Notes under the pieces: model-generated
Seen by the model: the letters and a program-made list of their open reading frames with translations, nothing else
Database searches by the model: none
Told to the model about the DNA's origin: nothing
Source of the DNA: Ascidia mentula
Lineage: Eukaryota > Chordata > Ascidiacea > Phlebobranchia > Ascidiidae
Assembly (NCBI GenBank): GCA_947561715.1
Contig: OX387199.1
Coordinates: forward strand, 5,027,001-5,091,000
Length of the DNA: 64,000 bases
Direction: 5' to 3'
Shown here: in pieces, positions 24,980-35,000 of the stretch
How positions within the stretch are numbered: the first letter of the stretch is position 1
Layout of the letters: every line of letters begins with the position of its first letter
Made by a program: the position numbers and the translations under genes

Positions 24980-25512
24980 ATTTTTGCTGTTCCAAATTTT
25001 CGCAAGAGTGAATGCAGCAGAAAAACAAACGACCTCCTCTCTCTCGTTCCGGTCTATTGCACACACATGGTGCTGTGGTGAAAGCAGCCAAGCGAGACCA
25101 TATATAACTAAACTAAAATACTAATACAATATTCTATGATTGGTTAGCTCTTAAATTTCGCAAGCAAGAAGTTTAGAATAAAAAAAATGAGACACATTTT
25201 AAAGTTTACAAAAGTGCTACATTTTGTACGTTCAATGGGCTCCTGACTCCATAACCCTTGTAGTTTTATCGGTGTTCATGCCATTTTATGTTTCACGTTT
25301 ATTGTTCATGTGCGTAGTGCGTGCAAAATAAAAGTAATTTGGCTGATTTTAAAAATTTAACTGTTTAATGAAATACCAAACGACCCGATTTATTATATAC
25401 TGTATAACCCTTGTCTTGTCATCTTCCTTGGTCACTTTCAAAAGTTGTATTGGAAGAAAGTGCCTCTTTGCCGTGAATGATGGCCGTGTAGCGTAATCAC
25501 GTCAGTGTGCAG
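24980..25512. other. Intergenic sequence between Mn-SOD and tyrosinase
   Basis: Shared upstream region of two divergent genes. The Mn-SOD side has a pyrimidine/CT-rich stretch (about 25030-25060); the rest is AT-rich with no reading frame of note. Confidence 0.5.
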
Positions 25513-25675
25513 TAATCTGAGACATGTGACTTAACTAATTTCGCCCGCGGGATTAATTCCCACCGAGATGACTTCCTACTGGAGTTTAAATAAACCCAAA
25601 ACGCATTAAACCACATCCTTAATGCTATGACGTTAATAAAATACATTGACTTGATCCATGTGTAGCTATATAAGA
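25513..25675 (+). promoter_or_regulatory. Tyrosinase core promoter: TAATCT, M-box-like E-box, GGATTA, TATA
   Basis: Within about 210 bp of the ATG lie TAATCT (25513-25518), CATGTG (25523-25528; reads TCACATG on the other strand, an MITF-type E-box), GGATTA (25550-25555, Otx-type K50 homeodomain core) and TATATAAG (25667-25674, 48 bp before the ATG). Otx and MITF control pigment-cell genes in chordates. Use of these particular sites is inference. Confidence 0.55.
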
Positions 25676-25721
25676 GATTTCCTCACTTTCTTAACGGTAT
25701 CAGTACATGTGTTAGCACTGG

Positions 25722-28700
25722 ATGAACATGTCGTCCACAGTATATGCACAGATAGCAAGCCTATTGTTAGTGTTTGGTTTTGCCACGGCGCAGTTTCCGA
25801 GGCGGTGCGTGGACTCTGGATCACTGTCACAAAGGGAATGTTGTCCAATCGGTAGAGACGGCTCGAAATGTGGGGAAGCGATTGGCAGAGGAATTTGCGG
25901 AGAAATCAATGCGGCAGAAACGAGTCTCACGTTGAACGAGGTATGACTTTTTTTTCCACTTTTCTTGCCAGCTAAACAAACAACAAACGTCCCCCCCGAT
26001 GCAAAAAGAAAACATATTTCGGCCAATGCAGTGAACGAAAACGATTTTACGCAATCTTAGAACCCTTAAAGTATTTAAGACAGCTATGTTACTTAAACCG
26101 TTACTGGAAGGTTGCCGATCGTGTAGGCGAGCGAATACAGTTACCATTTCCATGGCCATTTCCAGCAGTTTGCAACAAAATCCTGTTCGTATTATGCTTT
26201 CAGACCCTGTTATTTTTGTTGGATGAACGCGCACGTTGGCCCAATGCTTTGTACGACCGGGCATGCATTTGCAACGGGAACTTCGACGGCGTCGATTGCT
26301 CACGCTGTTTGGCCGGATACCAGGGCGAAAACTGCCAAGAGAGGGCGCCGTTGGTCGTCAGACGAAATATTACTTCCATGTCAGTCGTTGACTTGCAGGT
26401 AACCAAAATAAAAATTAATAGAAATATTACAGGCAACAATGACTGTTTTTTTCCTTGATACAGAAATACGTTTCAATTATCGACAAATCAAAGCGGACAA
26501 ACAGTGAAGAATACGTCATACTCGTGACGTCATTCGATCGTATACTGCAAGGGGAAACGCCTGTTTTTCGCAACATTTCCATCTACAACTTATTTGTTTG
26601 GGTGCACTCGCATGTTTCCAGGGATAATCTCATATTTCAGAACCCGGAAGTAACGAAGTAAGTCTGCCACCTAGCGGTTCCCGACAGCGTCGCTTATAGT
26701 TTTTTGAAAGTTGGAAAACAAGTGTCAAAATGTTTATTATGCTTTTTCAAATGATGTTCAGTGCATTAGTTGTTTAAAACTGCCGCTTGTTCAAGTGGAT
26801 AACTTGGTAGTTTCCTAAACTTGACCTATATATTCGAACATGATCGCGATATAAATTTACAATCAACTTTCGCCAACAGGCTTTTGACAGCCAACGACCT
26901 CAGCTTGGACGCAAAGCTCGGTTTAATCGACGAAATTTTGGCACGAAACGTTTCCCTCGACGTTGAAACTGCGGTGGATTTCGCGCACGAGGTATTTTTC
27001 TCACAAACACCAAAAATTTTTGCCGGAAACTCAGCATCCTCTTCCACAGGGTCCCGCTTTCCTGCCCTGGCATCGCTACTACCTCCTCAAATGGGAGACG
27101 GAAATTCGAGAACTTGTCGCTGAAGACCCGTCATTCGCCCTCGTGTACTGGGACTGGCGCTACACTACCGATTGTGACGTGTGCAATGACGTCATGATGG
27201 GAGGAAGGGACCCAGATAACCGAGCGTTGATCAGTCCCAGGTAGATGGACTGTGATAACCTCTTGTGCTATCCAATTTTTTTCAGTGGTCAGTCTTTAAT
27301 AAAGATAAACCAGTAACCACATAAGTCACAGATCTGAGACTGACACGACGTATTGCAGAAATATTTTATTTCAGGTTTTCTGTATTCTGTGCAATGCGGC
27401 TGACATTGTTGTTGGGGACTGAAGTAATTTGTTGAGTCATCCGCAATTTCCATATTTTAATTTCACAATTTTACATCACGTTCTAGTTCTCCGTTTTCTC
27501 GATGGGAAGTCATATGCACGCGCGGCAGCGATTACATCCGCCAGGGAGCGCAATGCACCGGCGAGCCGGAGGGACCACTTGTTCGTAACCATGGCAACTT
27601 CGACCCGCTTAAAATAACGGGACTCCCCACTGCAGTGGATGTGGATCGCGCGTTGTTGCTAGGAGACGAATACGACACTCCGGAGTTTGACATTTTGGCA
27701 AACCAGAGTTACCGGAACTTGATCGAGGGTTTCGCGCGAACTGACACGGGAAATGCAGGTGATTTTTGCTTGCTTATTTGAAGTCGACTATTTCTGTATC
27801 AGATTTTCGGGATGTACATTTGAGATAACGGAAGTCAGCGTTGTTTTTTCAGCGATATACAACTTACATATATGAGTAAGCGAAATGTCAGTGAATACAA
27901 TTAACTTGTTACTGACAAATTATTCCATTTACCGCAGCACATTTTTGCATTGAATTGTCTGGTTAGAACGCGCCAATCTATAAGTCAGTCTGGTATAAAT
28001 GCATCTAATGAATATTTGCCTGATTGGTTTTTGTAACTTTGCTTATCCGTTGACCGGGTGGCAGTCCACATCTTGACTAAAAGTAACTTGAACCAATACT
28101 TGTGGTCGCTTAATAACAAATTAACTGGTTCTTATGTAGATCCAATACAAAGCCATCTTCACAATGCTGTCCACTTGTACATGAACGGGACAATGTCATC
28201 AGTTGATTCTTCTGCTAACGATCCGATATTCGTAATACACCATGCCTATGTCGACAGTTTGTTCGAACTGTGGCTTCGGAAGAGACAAGAACAAAACAAG
28301 CCAAGTAATTATCCTACTTTTCTCGTGTGTAGATACAAAATGGTTCCTGTTTGTCCGCAATGGGATGCAATCAATTTTTGTGTCGAAATATTTCATAAAC
28401 CAATCTTTCTTGAATGTGCCAGAAAGAAGCAATAAATTTTCGACATATTGAAACGGGATTTGGAATATATTTCGGTTAATTAGGTGGTTTTTCTATTTCA
28501 ACAGCGAACTTGAACTTCAATGGTCCGGACGAACCTCGCCTAGGCCACAGAGCTCAGGATTTCATGGTGCCCTTTTTTCCTCTCGTACGAAACGAGAGAG
28601 GCTTTGCCAGTTCCGAAGAACTCGGTTACGTATACGATTACATCACCGACGGTGATGAAACAGGAAGCTCCGATGACGTCATCATTGACGTGCCAAGCGA

Positions 28701-29635
28701 AAATCTTATTGTAGACTCAGAAGAGGTTCTGGATGACGCAAATATCCTTTCGCAACAGGATATCGTCCCTAACCTTGATAGTGATGTAACGAATGTTGAT
28801 AGTGACGTATTGAGTGTTGACGGTGACGTAATAGTCAATTCGCCCGTGAGAGGAAATCAAGTTCAAGCTGTTTTTGTGGCCGAGGAACCTGGCGTGGCTT
28901 TGAGGCAGCAGTCGGATTTGGAAGGAAATTCAGTAAGATCGGATGAGCTGAAAAGAAGGTTTAAGTGGAGGAGAGGGTTGAAGTTGCGGCCATACAAGCT
29001 CGGAGAAGGGGGTTTCTCTATTTACGACAATATACCGAATGTTGTAGCTGACATGGGGTCCACGCAGATGCTGGTGGCTGACAACAGAGGTTTGTAAACA
29101 TGACCACTAAATAATAGTTAGAAAGGAACCAACGAAATGTAAAAATCTGGAAATTTTAGCTTCGAAGTACAAAACTTGGGCTCCACCTGGTGGCGGTTCG
29201 ATTTTCAGCAACTTGTCCACTTCATCAAAAATAAAAATTTATGAAAAAACTTGAAAAGTTTCAAATTCATTTAGAATATTTTTAATTTCAGCTCTTGCAG
29301 TTGACACGTCATCTACTCAGTTCAGCCCTACCCTGTGGCAACGGATCAAGAACTTTTTCGCCTACTTAAACCGTGTCCTCAGGGAAATGCCTACTATCGA
29401 TTTAATCGTGATAACGCTCCTTTGTTTGCTCACAATCTTCCTATTATGTATGTTGGTGAACCTCTGCCGGGCGCGGAATTATACGAGAAAAAGGCAGCCA
29501 TCCTGTTGCTCCGGATTTCCATGCTGCTGTTGCTGCGGATTTGGCGGCGAACCAGAGGAATCTGTTGCCTTGCTTGAAAGCCCCAATGAGGTTTTTGTGA
29601 AGGGGAAATTAGTTAAAGGGACGACTTACATGTGA
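25722..29635 (+). CDS. TYR: Tyrosinase, type I membrane protein, complete, nine exons
   Basis: Copper enzyme that oxidises tyrosine/DOPA in melanin synthesis, needed in the pigmented otolith and ocellus of ascidian larvae. Exons: 25722-25940, 26204-26398, 26464-26657, 26880-26991, 27050-27240, 27487-27758, 28140-28304, 28505-29089, 29292-29635; 2277 nt, 758 residues. Signal peptide about 1-23, then FPRRCVDSGSLSQRECC and an EGF-like CICNGNFDGVDC. CuA ligands: His186, His239 (DFAHE), His248 (FLPWHRYYLL). CuB: His402, His406 (LHNAVHLYMNG), His429. YWDWR and CDVCNDVMMGG favour TYR over TYRP. Oddities: about 31 extra residues between the first two CuA histidines; an acidic stretch with DSDV repeats in exon 8; a membrane helix at about 680-702 followed by a Cys-rich patch (716-726); and ESVALL, a dileucine sorting signal. 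A second in-frame ATG is at 25728. Confidence 0.96.
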
Positions 29636-29775
29636 TGAAATACTAACCCCGCAATGATATAACTTCTAATACTCATTTGTTGTCTCGTATAAGTTTACTT
29701 GTGCTATGAATACTAAGTATTTTTCGTGGCTGTATATTTGACCTTTATGAATTGTTTCAACGTCGTGTAGGCAAT

Positions 29776-29781
29776 AATAAA
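29776..29781 (+). terminator. Tyrosinase polyadenylation signal AATAAA
   Basis: 141 bp after the tyrosinase stop codon, in the run AATAATAAATAAC. Confidence 0.65.
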
Positions 29782-30784
29782 TAACAAACATCACATGATG
29801 TTGTATGAGTGGTCTTTCCTACAATCAGCACGAGATAAAAACTACAAGTTGTTAAGTGTTGGCGGAAAAAATGCCTACATTTATTGCAAGCTTTTTAATG
29901 CTCTGTAAATAACATTATTGTTTACACAAATGTTGATGTGTTTGTTTATCTGAAATATTTAACTTGCAATGCCACAAAACGTCATTTTCGTTAATGTTTA
30001 GAAACATTCTTTGGGCAAAATACAACCGATTCTGTTAGTATCGGCGAATGAAATCGCGATAACTCTCTTTTTTACAAAGTAGTCGTCGGTCTAGTGACGC
30101 AAAGCCAGCTCGAAAGTTTGGTGGTGGTCAATTGTTTCATACGTTAATTGGGGGAGCAGAAATGTTCAGTTTAAAACGTCGCCCCCACAACGCAGAATAC
30201 GAAAATGGACGCCCAAACGAAAACTAACCAACTTTTATCCATTAATAGAAAAACTAAAACTAACGAATCTTCAACTATTAGATCAGGGAAAACCCTGGTC
30301 ACGCCGAACACAAAACAACGACACAATCCAAATTATTCCCGGTTCAGTATTCCACATAAAAATCCATATCGTGTTTCTTTAATTGAAATAGTTGTTGGGT
30401 GTTGTAGCACACAATAAAAACTCATTTAAAACAGGGGAAACCCCCACGTGAAAGTTACTTTTTGGTCAAATTTTATTTAGTTTTAGTCGGTTTGGTTGTC
30501 TGAAGATGGTGGCGGAAACACTAATTAGAAGCTTTTAATTCTTTGCCTGCAGGTCGGCGTAGGAAAATCAACGATAAAACTTTGCTCAAATCGAAGAAAC
30601 AAAAAGATTAACTCAAATAAAGTGTGACGTCATTCCACACTTTTCGGTCGTTCGTTAGTTTTTGGGAAAACGTCATCACTCCACCTTTGCCTTCGAAAAA
30701 CTTCATTTCTGGAAAAGAATGAGACGGTTTAGTATTTTTCCGACTTTCTCAAATACTTGAAGGCTAGCTTAATTATTTGGGTCA

Positions 30785-30880
30785 AGCCCGCGAAACGCTA
30801 GGGGTCGTGAGTTCAAACCTTAGCGGGAGTGTAGATTTTTCCATGCTTTTTCAGATACAAGCTGCCTTAAACCCACCTAT
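30785..30880 (+). repeat. tRNA-derived SINE fragment
   Basis: Carries the T-arm/B-box part only (GGTCGTGAGTTCAAACC) followed by TAGATTTTTCCATGC. The tail TTTTTC...CAGAT is shared with the 16769 element. Confidence 0.6.
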
Positions 30881-30968
30881 ATGGTTGCGTTACGATCTTA
30901 CGCTTCATTACTCTAGTTAACGAAAAATGCCATAGTGCCTCAAGAAATGTCCAAAATAGTTGTGTTTA

Positions 30969-31055
30969 TAAGCAACAGAGCCAATAATGTTTTTATAGTG
31001 AGTCGCAGACATGGTCAATGTTTCGACATAATAGGTCTAAGTAATGATGAGATTG
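30969..31055 (-). repeat. Hammerhead-motif repeat, copy 3
   Basis: On the plus strand GAGCCAATAATG precedes the motif. On the minus strand: stem II GACCU...GUC, then GAAA, stem III CAU/AUG around UGACC, triplet GUC, then UGCGACUC. The CUGAUGA box is lost. Confidence 0.58.
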
Positions 31056-31204
31056 AACGTTGTCATTGCATTTATACGGATACTTTTGTATGCGCTGAAA
31101 CAGTGATAATCACATATGTAACAAAAGTAACTATATCTACAAATGCCAAAAAAGTGGCTTCAATTTGACATTTACGTTTTCCCATTTCAATGTCGCACTT
31201 GCAG

Positions 31205-31769
31205 AGCAAAGAATTCGATCCCAACGAAGATTTGCTCCATACCGCCACCACGAGGCGACCTTGCGTCAGAACTTTTTTCCGCACGTTGGGAAATTTAATG
31301 TTTTTGTTCAGTGTCATCGGGGAAACGCATTTAAAAGTTTGTGTTTTGCGTTTTATCCGTCTGTGACTCGGATCCTCGTGTTCTAGGGATCTGAAAAACA
31401 CGTGTGTTTGAAACTTCATAATTTGATTCCGATAAATCGGTCAAGTAAATGGGTTTCAACGCATCACCCACACTATCACGGGGCAATGGTAGATGCGGGA
31501 AAGCCAAAACATGTTGATATGCTACTGATTGGAAGGTCAGTTATAGGACATAAAATAAAAAAAAAACGCAAAATACAGGGTATATTTCTCAACATCAACA
31601 CTGTTCATTGTCTCCTAGCAACGACAGAGTAGAATTAGATGTCTATTGGCAATATTCAAGTACTGGCAGAGGCGGATATGCTTTGCATTTCGAAAAGGAC
31701 AAGACCGTGCTTGCAGATACTATCTTGGGTCAAACGTTCGCGCAACATCAACTTATAAAGGGCGGATGA
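31205..31769 (+). CDS. Unrecognised gene, 3' exons
   Basis: Three in-phase exons: 31205-31264 (SKEFDPNEDLLHTATTRRPC; its donor TGC|GTCAGA is weak), 31387-31535 (opens GSEKHVCLKLHNLIPI, contains HHPHYHGAMVDAGKP) and 31619-31769 (NDRVELDVYWQYSSTGRG ... LIKGG, stop TGA). The last two have good acceptors and join as AG+C = Ser. Codon composition looks protein-like, with a His-rich loop and strand-like alternation (VELDVYW), but I do not recognise a family. The 5' end was not found. It runs tail-to-tail into the gene on the other strand, whose stop is 241 bp away. Confidence 0.5.
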
Positions 31770-32010
31770 TTCATGGTATATTGACGTTGCGTCACATGAC
31801 TGATTTTGTCGGCTTAAACTACAACTGATAGAGTGCTGATAAAATCAGGTTGATTCGCAAAAAAAAATTACATACCTTGGTGATTATTTTTTCTGTACAC
31901 CGAGTTTCGAATACGCACAGTTTCTTTTTAAACATTTATCACTACAATAGATTGAGTTATGATAACAGGTAATAGAATTGTCGATTAAAGAAACAACCGT
32001 GCCAAAACTG

Positions 32011-35000
32011 TCAATGTACCCACATTTTAACGTAGATCTTAGTCTTTCCGATCGCCAAGCCTTCCAGCGTCTTGAGGAAAACCTCCAGATCACACGTATC
32101 CCCGTCTTCAATGACCGCCATATTATCTCCATTACTTGAACCGGTGTGAATGCATCGTACTTGTGCCGATACGCTGCAAGCCGTGGGCGTGGTTTCCTTT
32201 GGTCGATTGCCGAAGAATTCGATGCATTTCGTGCGACCCTAAAAATTGTGTCCCGTCAAAGCTTCAATGCAAATGTAAAACACAATATCTCAGGTATTGT
32301 TTGACTTTTCCTAAATTGCAAGTGCATCTAAATGCGTACCCTGCTCAACTTAGAAGTTCATTTAAATATTATCGCAGAGTGAAGGCAAGATTTTTTTCTG
32401 GGACTTTTTCTCTGCAAATGTTTGTAATTATGTTTATTTTTGGACACCATACCACACCGTGAGTGTTTGTGTTAGCATTTCTGTCGAAAACCCTATATAT
32501 ATTGCATTTTGCAAATAGTTGCAGAATACGTGCACTTGTACATAGTTTGACATTGGCAAGTTTTGTCTTGCTGTGGGGGCAAATGCTGCATGGTTTTATA
32601 AATCATGATGCAGTTATGCGGTATTTTGTTTTGTTACCGTAAAGCAACAAACGAGTATCTTATCAATTGTTGATATATTAACTCTTGTGAAAATACTGAG
32701 CTTTGTTGTTCCAAACCAGTACAAATTGGTTTTGTTGCAACTGTTACGTCATGACGTTTATATTTTTGATGGCCATCCATTTTAGTGAAACGCTTTTGGA
32801 ACATCCCTGCGTACGCGATTGAACGGAACGATTTGCGTTCGACACTTTCATTACAAAGAAAGACATATACGCCCACAAATTAAAGAGCTTTTCACGTTCA
32901 GTGGGCGTTACGCTGGATTCAAGCCAAACATAATCGCGTTGGTTTCATGGGTCGAAATGGAATGATTGGTGAGGCGCTATGCTTTGTTGTATGACATCTT
33001 TGGGATGTTTTATACACCCAACTACGCAGCTCTCTGTATGCTAAAGGTTGCCGACCTGTTACATGCGACCCCAGGCCCATATAACAGGTCGGCAACCTTT
33101 AGCATACAGAGAGCTGCATAGTTTCATTTTGCAAATTGAGACATACACTAGGAGAACCTATTTCAGATTGCCAGAGCCTATTTTGACCGTGTAAGGACGT
33201 ATTTTCGAACCAATTATGCACAGTATTACCTTTTCCCAAATGATTTGTCATATAGGAGCCCCGACAATCTGATAAAAGTGCCACACATGGCCAAGCCGTG
33301 GGTTGGTGATATATGGTCTACGTATTGTACTCTCTGTAAATATGCGGCAGTTCACTTTCAGTGCCATAAAGCACACGAGCAAGGTATTTGGTGGGCGTTG
33401 TTTTGTACTTATCCCAATCATACACGATTTTGTAGTTACGCAATAGTAAAGAGATCTAAGTTTAGCTAACGAATCTTTGGTTATACCAAACGAGTGTCAC
33501 GCCCCTGTATATAATGTATAACACGCTCCGAGTGTGCCAGGACGGGCAACTACAATTTCTCCCAGGGGTGGCGGTCCTTCTAATAAACCTCCGATTAAAA
33601 TTTCATCGTTGGATCGAAATGGCCTGGGGTTGAGTTAGTGAGTGACCCCCACCGTGGCCAGCAATCTTATTTGAATCGATCAACCGTTGAAGGCGATTTA
33701 TTAGCGCAGAACGAAAAAGATTAAATGGATTTTGACGCGATTTGGGGTCATCTATGTTGGGATTAGATCTCTAATTAACAAGCGGCCGGGAAATAATTAT
33801 TAATTTTTTATGAGCCCAAAAATAAACTAAAAATGGAAAATGGATTGATTATATAATTATTATTTAGGAAGCTGCCCTTGCTTTAGCAATATTAATGTTA
33901 GTTAGAATAACGACTGTAAGTAAGCGGAACCCACATTAAAAACCTGCTTGATCGGTAACTGGCACTTCATAGAGATTTAGTAATTGAATGTTGCAGTGTA
34001 AATACCACGTCCCACAACGTTTTAATGGACGTGTTTTGTACCTTCAGTTTAACAATTAATACTACAGCGAAATTGAAGCAGTGGTACTGTGGGACTCAAA
34101 CTGATTTGTTGCAACAGCGATCTAGTTACAGCTCGAGGATACAGGAAATTGTAAACTGTGGCGTAGTCGATTGATGTAATTATAAGCGACGTCCCGCCAT
34201 AGTAACATTACCCTAATGTGTACCTTCACGTTTTCGGCCTGTTCTGTTTCGCCACATTCTGCTTTGCCCGCGCTTGACGACACGGTATTGGATTCGGGGA
34301 ATTCCGCGGTTTTGCTCTCACTCAAACTCGTGCCACCATGTTCTTGTTCTTTTCCTTCTTTCTCTTTCGGATCCGACTCGACGGCAAGGTGACGTGGGGT
34401 CTCGAAAACTGCTGGGGCGTGACCGCACGGTTGTGCTGTTTCGTTCGTCGGGTGGTTGCTGCTGTTTTGCGTGCCGTGAAGGTCATTGGTGCATGGTCTC
34501 TCCTCCGTCAAGGATTCGGTGGAATCAGCAGTTAATTCACTTGACTTGTCGTGTAAATCCGTTAAATTGGTATCGTCATGCTCCGCTGCGCTTTGCTCTG
34601 ACTGGTCCACAATTGTCATATTTTCTTTCATTGAGCTGCTGATTTGCCCACCACTCTCATTATGCTGTGTTGTGGTTACGTCATTTCCGTCGGATTTCTT
34701 ACAGGTGGTGACGCAGAGATTGTTACCCAGCGACTGGCTACAACAGGTAGCGCATTTAAATGACCTTACACGGGCGCCATCGACGTTATCAGCATGGACG
34801 TCCGCCTTTGTTACGACTACATGTGGCGACAAATTGTTTGCTTGCGTGGAGATGGATGATGCGGCAGTGCCGTTACAATCAACACACTTCATATCAACAT
34901 CATCGGCCTTGTTGTCAACCTCGTCGCAGCTGCTGGGACTGTTTGAAGGGTCATCGACTTTGTCGCCAGTCATGACTGCTTCGTCGCTTATGTTGTTCAG

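Larger units (their letters stand above)
29782..31204. other. Intergenic sequence, with SINE and repeat fragments
   Basis: No supported exon. A 70-codon Asn/Thr/Lys-rich frame at 30205-30417 has no other support. Contains a CRE palindrome (30625-30632), a SINE fragment (30785-30880) and a hammerhead-motif repeat (30969-31055). Upstream exons of the gene ending at 31769 may hide here. Confidence 0.45.

Noticed and set aside
30205-30417. 70-codon basic, Asn/Thr-rich frame downstream of tyrosinase
   Set aside because: Low complexity and no splice or homology support; not reported as a gene.
33500-33680. Possible LINE/SINE 3' end (CTCCCAGGGGTGGCGG region)
   Set aside because: It feels like repeat sequence, but no second copy in this window and no paired ends could be found.
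34122-34211. Read-through of the acidic frame to its stop at 34122
   Set aside because: A donor AGG|GTAATG at 34212/34211 joins in phase to a coding-like exon at 32238-32011, which is the better end.
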